From Papilionanthe hookeriana x Papilionanthe teres (lineage: Eukaryota > Streptophyta > Magnoliopsida > Asparagales > Orchidaceae): 64,000 bases of DNA. Shown piece after piece: positions 11,501 to 22,689 of the stretch. The number at the start of each line of letters is the position of its first letter. The first letter of the stretch is position 1. Location of the stretch: assembly GCA_022702705.1 (NCBI GenBank), contig CM040429.1, forward strand, positions 6,068,073 to 6,132,072, given 5' to 3'. The notes under the pieces were generated by a model that ran no database searches, was not told where the DNA came from, and was given only the letters and a program-made list of their open reading frames with translations. The position numbers and the translations under genes were made by a program.

Positions 11501-11643
11501 ATGGCACCGGCAAGGTGTGTGATGAAGAGAGTCTGAAGGCGAATGTATTTTATGGCAGGAGCGGTTCTTTTCATGGCAAGGCAAAGAAGAAGAGGAAGAT
11601 GCTTGGTCTCAGTTGTTTGAACCGACGATTTCTCCGAGATTGA
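5512..11643 (+). CDS. START/polyketide-cyclase-like lipid-binding protein, C-terminal two exons
   Basis: Two exons are visible: 5512-5614, and 10828-11643 ending in TGA. The first is flanked by TTTTCAG and GTTTTTT, enters in phase 1, and encodes 34 residues including LDFIPASLINFISRQLIGNG and KLYQK. The second follows TATTGCAG in the matching phase and encodes 271 residues beginning AVGSVATIDPDYQLALQGPL. The joined segment matches my memory of the end of the START (StAR-related lipid transfer) domain in plant 'polyketide cyclase/dehydrase and lipid transport' proteins, which bind a hydrophobic ligand. After about residue 70 the exon is hydrophilic and low in recognisable domains; the tail has a basic KAKKKRK cluster and no membrane segment. 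Upstream exons, including most of the START fold, must lie left of the window, so the gene is partial here. The 5.2 kb intron is swollen by transposons. Family assignment is from memory; the exact subgroup is not known. Confidence 0.72.
6100..6803 (-). pseudogene. copia reverse transcriptase remnant
   Basis: On the minus strand, 6803-6531 reads with the conserved copia start of the RT domain (WKK...EMKALEKNGKWELVDPPR...WYKVRLV). The next 400 bases continue with FAPITKLNSIRVLLSL, DIKNVFLNRDLEEKM, SLYCLL and a decayed counterpart of the catalytic YVDDM block. Several stop codons interrupt it. Confidence 0.8.
7060..7735. mobile_element. Probable solo LTR inserted in the copia element
   Basis: This segment is GC-richer than its surroundings and breaks the copia reading between the post-integrase block and the reverse transcriptase. 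It contains a promoter-like TATAAATA at 7619-7626, followed by a pyrimidine-rich CT run (7679-7699), as in a plant LTR. It contains no coding similarity. I could not fix its ends: no convincing matching 5-base duplication was found, so the limits may be off by tens of bases. Confidence 0.45.
10592..10711 (+). repeat. Exact 60-bp tandem duplication
   Basis: Two adjacent identical 60-base units (10592-10651 and 10652-10711), each beginning GCATGAAAAC and ending AAAGATTTA, lie within the right piece of the split MITE-1 about 120 bases before the last START-gene exon. Perfect identity suggests a recent event or an assembly slip. Confidence 0.9.
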
Positions 11644-12190
11644 GAAGACTGGAGAACAAGTGGTTTTCATTTGTGTTATGACTTGAAAATTTGATTTTGT
11701 TAAGGATCTCATTGCAAAACATCATCATAAGCCCACACTGCAAGACTTTCATGATTCTAATGGTTGAGGAAAAGGATAAGGAAAATTATGAATTTTATTA
11801 GTATCTAATGGCAAGAAATTGAACCAAGATCAGAACACAAGTGTTTTTTTTTTTTTTTTCGGTTAAGCTTTGTAATTTAATCAAATTATTCTGTAATTTT
11901 CTTTATACCCCATTACTACATATATGTGACAACAGGTTCAATATTCATCGAAATTGCTGTATATGCTTACATGTTTTATAATTGATTTTCAAATTAAGGT
12001 ATTTCATTCTATTTTGCACTGCTTCTGTGGCTGTATTATTCAAATTATTTTATGAAATGTTTATTAAATTTTTATTGTAGCATACAATGTTGTCAATTTG
12101 CTCACCCACCAGAAGATTGTGGTTGCTGCAAATTCATTTGCAGTGACAATTTCTCTGATCTATCTATCATTTTGAATGACTTTTTATTTT
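11644..12190 (+). other. 3' flank of the START-like gene
   Basis: Downstream of the TGA at 11641-11643 there is about 250 bases of mixed sequence likely to be 3' UTR, then a poly-T run at 11846-11860 and AT-rich DNA. No clear AATAAA near the expected site was seen. No gene. Confidence 0.4.
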
Positions 12191-13206
12191 GAGAAATTTA
12201 CATTCATACCTCACAATTCTTATTTATTTATACATCTAACATCTAAACTTTCATATTTACATTTTTTTTAACTTTAATTTTTATATTTATAACACTTTTA
12301 CGTTATAAATATTATGAAAGGTGTGTCTTAGTTTTAAGAAGCAATAGTGATATTTTTTATGTGATGTTCAAGATTCAGATACACGAATGTTGTAGGATGC
12401 TGAATTATTTTAGAATGTAGTGTCTCGTTTGTGGATGCATATAATCCATTAGAGACCTTGTGAAGGAGGTAGGAGGGAGCTCAGGATTTTTGAGTGTGAG
12501 TGTTATTGATCATAGGGAGGAAGGGAAGAAATGAGAAAGAGAGCTAGACCCTTGGCTCCTTTTCTACCTATTTATATTTTGGTAGGATATACTTGCCTGC
12601 ATAAGGCTATAAATAATAAACAATTGTTAGGTTGTAGTTTATGCTCTATGGACTCGTTGATAAATTTCTATTTGAGGACGTCATAGTCGATAAATAGATG
12701 TAGATGATGATGGAAGAGAGTTTTCCTTCCTTGTCATGGATGACTTGTTCAACAAACTTTATTACTTAACTCAATGGATGCAAGCGAGCTCAGTAGAAGA
12801 GCTCTAAGAGCATGGGAGCTTGAAGAGCATGGGCGGACTTGGTTGGAGAAGCTCGTTGAAATATGCAGTACTAGCGAGCCCGGTCAAAAAAAATTGCATA
12901 AATACTGTCATGTTTAGCAGATGAGATTGTTGAGTTCCTCTGAGAGGCAAGTCTGATAGTTGTTGCGTCCAAGAGTATGGTTAGCATGCACGACTAGTCC
13001 GGTCGACTAGTCCGGTCAAGATCAGAGCTTCAGCATTCATGGTGAATGGTCTCGATCCATTTAGCCCAAAAGACCTATTTAACATCTAAGCTTTACTGTT
13101 GTTTTAAAGATCTATTTTTGGACGTACATTATGATTGTAAATATGAAAGATTTAAGTGTTTGATATGTAAATATATAAAAATTGTGCGGAATGTATGGAA
13201 ATGCCG
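12191..13206. mobile_element. MITE-1 copy interrupted by an unidentified ~0.7 kb insertion
   Basis: 12191-12385 matches the left part of MITE-1 (AAATTTACATTCATACC...CATCTAACATCTAAACTTTC). About 13065-13206 matches the right part (GATTTAAGTGTTTGATATG and TGTATGGAAATGCC). The sequence between them is different, moderately GC-richer, has TATAAATAA near 12609, and holds a direct repeat of GACTAGTCCGGTC at 12992-13017. The insert may be an LTR fragment, but its ends were not fixed. Confidence 0.55.
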
Positions 13207-13661
13207 GTTTTTCCTTAATATTTCAGATTTCAGACAAATTAAGTAGCTGATCAATCATTAGCAAAATACTTAGCTTTGGGTTGATCCATCATTACCAAGT
13301 TAATTAGTGTTTATGAAGCTAATATGCAATCTAACCTCTTTTTATATTGATTGTTGTTGATTAAGCACAATACCAACTGAAAGATATTAGAGCTTGAGCA
13401 GTTGCCAGTGCAAATCAATGGCTTTCTTTCTAATCTGATTTATAGCTATAGCAGTGACCATTTTCTTAAGGCTTTTTTTTTTTTTTTCCAATTAAAAGAT
13501 TATTTATTTTCGTCCAAAGTTTTTTATTATTGACACATGAAAGTTTGCTGACCATAAATTGCTGAACATTTTATTAAAGATATTAGTTTTGGTATGTCTC
13601 AACAAAATATTTGATGTATGCTGTACAGAATTTAGAATGATTTAAAATAAGGAGAGAATGG

Positions 13662-13664
<3 letters not shown>

Positions 13665-13733
<69 letters not shown>
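13665..13733. repeat. (TA)n microsatellite
   Basis: About 69 bases of uninterrupted AT dinucleotide. Confidence 0.95.
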
Positions 13734-13735
<2 letters not shown>

Positions 13736-14858
13736 GGGAATACTATTTACATTATAATTAAATTTGGATGCAAGAGTTTCATTTTACAACGACAACCACC
13801 ACCACAAACAATCAACATTATTTAGCAGTCATCATTCAACCGTCATCATTCGACTATTTTCATCCAACAGTCATTGTTCAACTGCTATTGTTTGACCATC
13901 ATTATCCTATGACCACCTCTACATCATTTGTTACTCACAGATCAAGCTGTATTTTGTCATTAATTTCTAATTTTATCTTCTTCAAATAAAGAGAAAATTA
14001 GGCATATTAGTGTCATTGGAGGGTATGATCATAATATGAGAATGTTTATTTGTGGTCTTCTTTCCACTATATGTAGTCCACAATAGGCTTTATGATTTTT
14101 TCATATTCCTAGCTTTTCACATTACAAATTTTAGTGTGTTGTGCTATTTTACATACATGCAGATGAGATTTTTATAAATCTTGAATATAAAACTCTCACT
14201 ATACCAACACCAGTTTTCTCGTACTCAACCAAGTGTGCAAATATTTAGCAAATATTATTTGTTCGTGTTTGTTATTGTCGTGTGAGACATATCATATATG
14301 AAACGAATAATCACCGAGTCATGTGAAAATTACAACACTCAAGTTGAAAATTTTTTATTATTATATTTGATAATATCATGGGATGTTTTACTATCCAAGT
14401 AATGAAGAAAAAGTAATATATTATAGTTTTAATTTATATAAAAAAAAATGTCAAATAAAAATAAGAAGCATTTATTTTTTCATAATTCATAATTATGATC
14501 CATGAAGAATATTTTAAATTATAAAGTAAAAGTGATGCAAAAGGGGCTTTAAGTAATTCAACTGCATCTTCGAACCCATTCAATATTTTTGGGGAAATAT
14601 AATATGAACAATTAAAATCTACTTCCACCTCACAAAATGTATTTCAATTCATCATTAATAGGTTCATTGTGGCATACGAATCATACAAATGGCATAAATA
14701 TGAGGAATGAAATTCGGCAGTCAAACTTAGAGACTGGAAATGAAAATATTCGGCCAATACATTTATTACAATGTGGGGCCGCGTTATAAGTAGGCAAGAG
14801 AAGCATAGAACTCATCACTTTGTCTTCTTATATACATTATCAAATGTCCCTTTCATCC

Positions 14859-14862
<4 letters not shown>

Positions 14863-14904
<42 letters not shown>
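14863..14904. repeat. (TA)n microsatellite
   Basis: About 42 bases of alternating TA. Confidence 0.95.
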
Positions 14905-14907
<3 letters not shown>

Positions 14908-16200
14908 GTTTTATGTGATATGTTTCTCTCTCTAGAGCATAGGATATAACCATTCTGCTTCTGTACTGACTCTCATTAAGGACTAATATTGGGAACCACA
15001 ATAACTAAAAATTCAAACCACTTCTTAACTCTTTGTAGTCTCATGCGTGTAGTTTTAAATCCTAAACTCTTGAGTTGATTAAGACCGACACAGTGAAACT
15101 CGAGATAAGTTATAAGAGGATGATTTTTTAAAATATTGAATGCTTCCAACTCGTTAATGAATGTGAAATGATTCGATACTTTCTTAAAAATTCCTTTAAA
15201 TTCAAAATAAATAAATAAACCGTGGAAAAAAAATTATATAAAAATTATTTATATTCGATCTATAAGAGTACTTCCAATGCATAAAATAATATTAAAATTT
15301 GCAGTTTGATTATCTCATAAGTTAAATTGCGTTGACTTCTTATTGTTAAAATTTATCATGCAATTTATTTAAATTTGCAGGACTAAAGATTTATTTTGCA
15401 TAATTAATTTGGGCTTCAAATGGGATATTCAGAATCACTTGCATATATGTTGAGTTAAGGATTCATAATTAAAATATTTATTTATTTATTTATTTATTTA
15501 TTATTTTTAAATATAAGAAAAATATGAATAATCCATTCTATATTTAAGATTATTAAAATGTGGATAATGCATTTTCTTAAATAAATCCTATACTTGTGGC
15601 AATTTAATAATTTTGTCTCAAAAAATCATCAAATTTAATGAGCTTTAAAGCTGGTGTGGCATAATTAATTCGCCTCATTTTTTTTAATAATTTAGATGGA
15701 TATATCAATTATTTACCAATAAAAATATAGCTGATAATATAATTATTGATTTATGCACCATGAAATTTATATGCTCTGTCATTAATCTCAGTGCATTTTG
15801 AGTAAATATCTTCCAAATTCAAATTCAGTGTATCTAAACTCTGATTTCGATAAATTTATGATTAAATTGAACATCTTAACAATTAATGTAAGTCTAATAA
15901 CATTAAAAATGATACAATATCCGTTCGGATGAGCAGAAATCAAACATTTGAAATGTTCGTTACAAACTATAATTTTTGTAGCCAACTATTCTAATTGTGG
16001 TCTCCAATTACAGTTGTTACAGTCTAATTATGACTATTATAGCCAAATACTTAAATTACATTTGTGATGGTCACTTTTTGTAATATTTTCTTCTATAATT
16101 CTGATTCCTTTATTATAAAAATTGAAAAAATAATTTTGTTTCAAGTGCAATAATAATATTGATAGGGCTACAACAAATTTTTATTATCAAGCACAAATCT

Positions 16201-17099
16201 TGATGCACGACATGAATCTCAGTGCAATCTTTTGAGCAAGAAACGTTTAAATATTGATGAAAAGTCATCCAGAGCTCCGATTTCAGCAAACTTATAGTCA
16301 AATTGACCGATTTGATGAAACAGACCCAATGATATCAAAAATGGTCCAATCCGAGTCAAATCAAGCCCAGATCAAGTCATTAAACCACTTTTATAAGCTT
16401 TTCAGACATATTGGAAGGTCAAATGGATGCAGACACTAGAAATCCCATACTTGAATCGAGCGTCTCGGCAAGACGAATCTAACGAGCCTAAGATCACTCA
16501 ATTCCGACATCGTTAAGGTCATCAAATGCTCCTTAAACGTCGTCTGATCGAGGGAAGCTCTCTGAACCGTCCGATCAAAATGACTGCATTAATTGCACCC
16601 AGAACTCTATAAATAGACCCCAACTCTCACATGAGAGGGGGGTCCTAGGAGATGAGCCCGAGCGCTCGACAAGAAGCTGCAGCTTAGCACCACCGTCGAC
16701 CGTTGTCGACCACTGCCGACTGCCGTCGTCTACGGCATCTCCGACCTCCTTCCGTCACCGTCGACCACCGCCTACCGTCGTCGACTAACGTTGACCTTCG
16801 TCGACCTCCATCGATCATCGTCAAACACCACCAACTAGACGCTGTCAATCAACACTGTAATTTGAAGAATATAATCATCATTTCCTATCTGTGGGACAAG
16901 GGATTTCTGTAATCATCAATCAATAGTAGATTTTCGCAACTGGGCTGTGCCCCGTGGTTTTTCCCTTTACGGGTTTTCCACGTAAAAACTTCTGGAGTCA
17001 CTGTTTATTCCCTTTTCATCTGTGTGCGTGCTGAAATCTCGTACAACGCTAAGACGATAATCTGCTACTCTACCGTCGCGAATTTTCTAGCACGCATCA
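16201..17099 (+). mobile_element. Solo LTR of a copia-type retrotransposon
   Basis: Starts TGATGC and ends GCATCA, the inverted termini expected of an LTR. Flanks are AATCT on the left and AATAT on the right, four of five matching as a duplication. It contains TATAAATA at 16608-16615, a GTCGAC-rich GC block (16690-16850), and the CTGTGCCCCGTGG ... TTTTTCCC ... GGGTTTTCCACGT block near 16945-16985, which is typical of U5 in plant copia LTRs. There is no primer-binding site or coding region beside it, so it is a solo LTR of about 0.9 kb. The small ORFs inside it are not genes. Confidence 0.75.
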
Positions 17100-17335
17100 A
17101 ATATACAAATGAGAAATTCTGAAAAAATAATAAAAAAACGACATGTTATATTTATATTTTTGTAAGAACTTTGTTTTAAACTCATAATCTCACATAATTT
17201 TGTGAAATGTTTTTAATGATATATTTTTTACATAGTTACCCATAAGCTTACTGAGTCAACTCAGACAGGCAAAAATTTAGTAGTTTAACTCATCAAATTC
17301 AGCTTATAAACCATTTATATCAAATGGGGCAATTA

Positions 17336-17582
17336 CATACAGACCGCCCGAAACTTGCTATTTACAAATCAAACCACCCTCTTTCATCCATTCTTCAAAT
17401 TCTCACTCAAATATCAAAATTCATGTTAAAATTCTATCGCATATCTTTCATTTTTATAAAATTCTCAATAGTTTGATCATGTCACATGTAAATACATCGG
17501 TTCTGTAGTTAAAAAAAAAAAAAACATCTAGGTGATTAATTTGTAAATATCAATATTTTGGGTGCCCTGTATGTAATTATTC
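17336..17582. mobile_element. MITE-3 (GGGGCAATTACATACAG termini)
   Basis: The left end, GGGGCAATTACATACAGACC, and the reverse complement of the right end, GGAATAATTACATACAGGGC, form terminal inverted repeats of about 28 bases. There is no coding capacity. It resembles MITE-1 only at the extreme ends. Confidence 0.65.
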
Positions 17583-17632
17583 CTGAATCTCTTCATTTGC
17601 TCGCGAATCAACTTCACTCCATTAAGAACATT

Positions 17633-17876
17633 TGAGTAAAGTGCCAAAATAGTTCCTGACTATCTGTATGGAGTCATTTTAATAAGAGAGTTTATAGAAG
17701 TATTAAAATAGTCTCTGATAATTTTAAAATTAAGTTCTAATAATTTTTTGCTGAAATTATTTCAATCTCAGTTTAAAAATTTGAGGACTAATTTGGAATT
17801 TATAAATTCGGGGAGTAAATAGAGCCAAATGTATATAATGAGGACTATTTTGAGGCTTTGCTCATTTTAAAAGTTT
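17633..17876. mobile_element. MITE-2 copy (GAGTAAAGTG termini)
   Basis: Begins GAGTAAAGTGCCAAAATAG and ends with the degraded inverted form (GGACTATTTTGAGGC...). It belongs to the same about 240-base family as 53299-53533, 53876-54107 and 54967-55207. Confidence 0.65.
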
Positions 17877-18179
17877 AGAAAAGAATCCGTTATAAGCGAC
17901 AAAAGCATATTAAGAAATTAAAGGAGTTATCTAAAAGTTTATTTAGACGGCAGCAATTAACATTATAAATAATCACAAAATTATTGTTTAAAAATAATAG
18001 TTTATTCTAAGGAAATTTGTCTTAAATATTGCATAATCTTGAAGTTAGATAATATTTCTTTTATTTATCATAATCTTACATATTTGGATTTAAATTTTGT
18101 TTTTCAGTATGTATGCAACAGAACTATCGACATGAATCTCAAAGAAATTGAATGGTGGAGAAGCTAAAAAGCTTCCCTA

Positions 18180-18700
18180 AAAAGTAAGCGATCAACCCAC
18201 AATTCGGCGCCAAATATGAGAAGCCACATCGCTAAACCCGAGAAAGGAGAAAGATCCGGAGATGTTTTTCAGATCAATAGTGACAATATCTACCTAGCGT
18301 GGGATGTAAATCATCTCGGCAACGAGTCTCGTAGGATATCCCGCATAGGCACTAGCAATATCCGCCCTAGACATTTGCAAAAGAGAATGTCCGACTGAGG
18401 CGACTAACCGACTAGTTAGACGAAGATGCATGCCCTGTAAAACTTGAGCCAATTGACAAAAGAGCCACGACTCACCCGATGGCACAAATTAACCTGTCAG
18501 TCGACCGACCGACGAGAGCGAGGCGAGAACCCTCAACCACAACTAATCGGCCGACCTACTTGTCGCCATGAGGGACAAGATCAACGCTCAATCGGATGCC
18601 TCGGTCAGCCAATACAATATAAGTCGACACTCAGCCGGTCGTCTCAACCTATCAAAATCAAACAAGTTGACCAGTCAATTACATCCATATTAGAATTCAA
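18180..18700. other. GC-richer unrecognised block, probable TE fragment
   Basis: This block has a clearly higher GC content than its neighbours. It includes TTCGGCGCC near 18202 and repeated GTCGACCGACCGAC-type sequence. Composition and the ORF pattern suggest an LTR or leader fragment of a gypsy element, but no protein domain is seen. Confidence 0.35.
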
Positions 18701-19493
18701 ATTGTAATACAAATATGATATAAAATCTATATAATTAATCAAAGCATTAACTACATTAAGAACAATTTCCATAACTGTCTCATCTTCCCACTAATTGTAC
18801 AAAATATATTATTCCAAAAAAAAAAACAAAATAACGACCAAAGATAGACAAACCATTTGGACTCTCCTCAAGGTGCCCTCGACAGTGAAGTCATGAACAC
18901 TCAACTTTATTCTCTCTCCTTCACTAAATTCTAACTCTCGAGACGTGTTTACAAAAAAGATAATCAGAGATTAAACGCATTATAATTTTGTTAAACAGTA
19001 TATATAATTTCCAAACGGATAGAGTTTGGAGTTAGAATCCAGATTTGGAAAAGGGCAGAGGCAATGGAATCAGGGGTCTGCATCATCAGCTCTATAAAAC
19101 ACGGCAGCAAACGGCGCTGTTACAACCGCATTATCTGACGCTGCCTGCTGTACAGGAAGCATATGCAAGCAGGCCATGTGATTGATCAATTATGTATTGA
19201 TGTTTTGGATAATAATACTTTCCATTGAATTTTTGCACTTACAATCTGTGATTGGTAAACTATGGAATTATTTAGCTGTTTTATTTTATACAAATTTTAG
19301 AGGCATAAGCTAAGAATGATATCAAAGATATAATTTTTTTATTTGGTTTAAAATAAATTTAAAATAAACTGTGTAAAAGAAAATTATAAATCTTCTAAGA
19401 TCATCACTGTACTCTCAAGTTGATAATCTTTAACTACTTATAACTCAAATTATAATGCAATTTGATTGGATGCACCTCAATCCAGCACACGAC

Positions 19494-19495
<2 letters not shown>

Positions 19496-19533
<38 letters not shown>
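19496..19533. repeat. (TA)n microsatellite beside the SINE
   Basis: About 38 bases of alternating TA. A shorter TATATATATA lies on the other side of the SINE at 19712-19720, consistent with insertion into or next to a TA tract. Confidence 0.95.
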
Positions 19534-19539
<6 letters not shown>

Positions 19540-19711
19540 AGATTGATCGGGCAGTCGGAGACCGCCGATCAACCCCTATAGGTTGAGCTGACCGAGGAGC
19601 CGACTCTCCTTCCAATTCGGTGTACTATTTGAATCCTTCCGTCGTGAGTGAGATTCGAACCCCCGACCCGAGTGACTTACACCAAAGGCCCCAACAAATG
19701 AGCCAAGACTT
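19534..19711 (-). mobile_element. tRNA-derived SINE
   Basis: On the minus strand there is an A-box-like TGGCTCATTTG (from 19695-19705) followed about 40 bases later by a B-box GGTTCGAATC (from 19652-19661). This is the internal RNA polymerase III promoter arrangement of tRNA-derived SINEs. The body is GC-rich against AT-rich flanks, about 180 bases long, and bounded by TA-rich direct repeats that may be the target-site duplication. It does not fold as a tRNA along its length, so it is not a tRNA gene. Confidence 0.65.
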
Positions 19712-20878
19712 ATATATATAATGCTCTACATTTTCTCTCAAAATTTATTTCTTAAGATTTTCTTCTTAATCTCATAATTCCTTGCTCGATCGCTAGGAGA
19801 TCTCCATTTTGGGTCACCTTACTTCCTATTGAGAGAATTCTAATTTCTCTTAGAATATGAAGAGTCAAATATACTAAACTATACGTTCATGATAATATTA
19901 ATTTCTAAATCACCATAACTTTCAACCACGGCAACCAAGAAATATCCTCTAGAGCCAAAACTCTCACCACTAATTACCTACACCTTAGAATTAAAACTCT
20001 CGGATTAATACAATCATAATGAAAACGAATATTTGATAACAATTGAACATATATAAAAGTATATAAAGATCATGGAAAGGTAAGTTGTAAGTCCTTTCAA
20101 CCTTCAAGTTAGAAGAAATCATTTTGCTTCATGTTATCATCATAGCTAGCCTTTTCCTTTTTTTTATTTACAAAATCTACTAAGATATTCTTAGGCCATA
20201 TTTGGGATTAATTTTATTATTTTATTATTTTACTTTTATTGTTAAGAATGTATTTATTTAGTATATCTTTTGCATATTTTTTATCTTTAAAACAAATTAT
20301 TATATACTAAAAAATGATTCAAAATATTATTATTTATTTGAAGTTTTAAAAATAAATTTAATTATCGTTAGGCACCATCTATACCAGCTATGGTGGTTGT
20401 TGCTGCCCAGGTGATCACTAAAAGTTTTTGTAAATTTTTATTTTATATATAAATAAAAAATTTTAAATTTAACTAAATAAAATTTTTATAGTATTTATTA
20501 TTAAATTAGCATAAATGAGAGCTAATTTAACTTCTAAACAAAATAAATTTTTAGCTCTTTAACAAAAGAATATTTATGTCTTAAAAGGCCATTTTATTTA
20601 ACTCAAATAAAAATTAACAATTTATTTTTAAAAAACCATTTATTTCAACCAAATAAATTCTAAATATTTTTTTCAGAGATAAAGAACCTCTATTTAAATG
20701 AAATTTTGAGGAAATTGAAAACTTTTGTATAAATAGATTAAAATCTAAATGTTCCTTCTTTAAAAATTTCAAATGCTTTTCAGATACTCAAATTTTAAAA
20801 TTTATATTATTTTTTTGGATTATTTACATATAAAATACCTAAATCATATGGATTTATATACTAAATACTTAAACTTAG

Positions 20879-20930
<52 letters not shown>

Positions 20931-21200
20931 TTATTACAAGAAAAATTTTAAATCCATAAATATTGATCCATAGCTTAAATAGCAAAAAAATGAGAAATTA
21001 TTTTTTAAAAGTCAACTTGTGCTTTTACTAAAAAAGTATCTCTCTATGCCACATGCAACTAGTGAGTTCACTCCTCATCACATAAACTAATTTATCCAAA
21101 ATAAAAAATTAATTATATTTATAAGAGAAAAAAAAACATATTTTATTTTAAAATTAAAATATAAATAAAATAAAAACAAAAATTATTAAAAAAGTCCTTA
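19712..21200. other. AT-rich intergenic DNA, no gene
   Basis: No coding similarity was seen. It contains a (TA)n tract at 20883-20929. Short ORFs here are Ile/Lys/Phe/Asn-rich and look random. Confidence 0.5.
20883..20929. repeat. (TA)n microsatellite
   Basis: About 47 bases of alternating TA. Confidence 0.95.
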
Positions 21201-21269
21201 AATAATGCATTTTTTACTCAATCCTCTACTCTTATATTAAAAAAAATTGCATGCATAACCTCTAAAATT

Positions 21270-21271
<2 letters not shown>

Positions 21272-21321
<50 letters not shown>
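21272..21321. repeat. (TA)n microsatellite
   Basis: About 50 bases of alternating TA at the left of a MITE-1 relic. Confidence 0.95.
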
Positions 21322-21324
<3 letters not shown>

Positions 21325-21470
21325 AAAATCTTCAGTTTCACTAGTTCTACTTTTAAAAAGTGAAATAGAACTTCTCATATATAAATAAGGTATTATATAT
21401 GTAAAGATCAAAGTTTAATATTAGACATGTAAATACATAAAATTTGAGTGGTATATATGTAAATCTTATG
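21325..21470. mobile_element. MITE-1 right half (relic)
   Basis: Contains the MITE-1 internal block TTTTAAAAAGTGAAATAG and the terminal block GACATGTAAATACATAAAAT followed by TTGAGTGGTATATATGTAAA. The left half is missing or obscured by the adjacent (TA)n tract. Confidence 0.6.
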
Positions 21471-21544
21471 AAATTACATAAAATTAGTAATTTAGCGCAC
21501 AATTTTGTTTTTAAAAGAAAATTTTATTGGCTGAAATTTTTATT

Positions 21545-21775
21545 TATCATTCGGGTTTAATGCCACGTGTTCGTTCCGACTGCTTCTGTACCAATGCCGA
21601 TGCGGAACGGCATGGACCATCTGGCGCTCGATAGAAAGGAGGAAGGATTAGCGGGAAAGTGGACGGTTCAGATGGAGTTGGATTCAGGCGGGAGTCAGAT
21701 GAGCCGTCGGATGAGCCGGCCGCTCTCGTTCCTGCCAGACGGACTTCAGTGGCGCCAGAATGGCCCATAAAGCGT
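21545..21775. other. Isolated GC-rich block with a G-box and a site-II-like motif
   Basis: About 230 bases of GC-rich sequence in AT-rich DNA. It contains GCCACGTGTTCG (a G-box core) at about 21561-21572 and TGGCCCATAAAG (site-II/TCP-like GGCCCA) at about 21762-21773. ORFs exist on both strands but match no family that I know. It could be a relict promoter or 5' end. Confidence 0.35.
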
Positions 21776-21841
21776 ACGTGAAAGAATTTTTCCATAAATT
21801 GATTTTATATTAATTTTCACAAACGCCCCTTAACATCACTA

Positions 21842-22615
21842 ATTGGCATAAGAACTATTTTATATCGCTCAATTCTAAGTAGGGCTGTTAATAAAGCTCA
21901 TTGTTCTTGAATAGTTCGTGTTCAGTTATTCAAGGAGTTCGTATTCGATTCGTTCGATAAGTGAACGAGTCGAACACATATAATTTTTTTTTTCGTACAG
22001 TTAGTTAAACAAACAAAACACAAATAGTGATGCGTTCGTTCATGTTGGAATCGTTATTGTTCGAAATATAAAATAATTTAAAATAATTATATATAAAAAA
22101 TTATGATATTTTAAAAAATTAATTTTATAAATTAAATATATAATAAAATAATAATAATAATATATTAATATACTATTTTAGTTATACTAATATAGATATT
22201 ATATATTTATATAATATAAGTTATATAATTAATATAATATATTATTTATATGTATTAATATTAGGGTTGTCAAACTAGCTCGTCGTTCGCGAATAGCTCG
22301 TGTTCTACTCATTTGTTAAGAAACGAACACGAACAATTTCGAACACAATTTTATTTCAAATAAATTAAATTTCAAACGAATCGAACACAAACACAAGCTC
22401 TGTTCGTTCGTGTTTGATACATTTACACCCCTAATTCTAAGGTATTTACGTCTAATATCTAAACTTAAATTTTTTACATATACATCACCTTATTTACGGT
22501 AGAAGAAGATGCATTTTATTTTAAAAAAATTAAATTTTAATTATTTTTTATGTGATACGAAAGATTTGAACGATATAAATATAAAAAATAGAAATTTATG
22601 TGTTATAAATGCAAC
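21842..22615. mobile_element. MITE-1 copy split by a hAT MITE
   Basis: The left remnant, 21842-21879, ends ATCGCTCAATTCTAAG. The right part, from 22442, continues as the MITE-1 sequence TCTAATATCTAAACTT and then its inner region to about 22615. The hAT-type MITE 21880-22433 lies between, with an exact 8-base duplication. Confidence 0.7.
21880..22433. mobile_element. hAT-type non-autonomous element with 8-bp target-site duplication
   Basis: Termini TAGGGCTGTTAATAAA and (reverse complement of the right end) TAGGGGTGTAAATGTA are imperfect inverted repeats of the plant hAT-MITE type. The flanking 8 bases, ATTCTAAG (21872-21879 and 22434-22441), are identical, as expected for hAT transposition. 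The interior has GTTCG/CGAAC-rich ends and an AT-rich centre, and an internal second end-like motif near 22262. There is no transposase. Confidence 0.8.
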
Positions 22616-22689
22616 TCTATTCGCCCTAAATTGCACAACAATCGAGTATCGGAGCGCTATGGCGAGTACGATTCGCTGTTTCGATGGTG

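Larger units (their letters stand above)
13207..16200. other. AT-rich intergenic DNA, no gene
   Basis: No coding similarity was seen on either strand. It holds the (TA)n tracts at 13665-13733 and 14863-14904, a TTTA run near 15476-15502, and short ORFs typical of AT-rich random sequence. Confidence 0.5.

Noticed and set aside
16703..16912. 69-codon Arg/Pro-rich ORF
   Set aside because: It is the GTCGAC-rich block inside a solo LTR.
19652..19705. tRNA gene on the minus strand
   Set aside because: A- and B-box-like motifs are present, but no cloverleaf or acceptor stem; fits a SINE better.
21547..21795. Opposed ORFs in a GC-rich block as genes
   Set aside because: Short, overlapping on both strands, with no recognisable domain or splice context.
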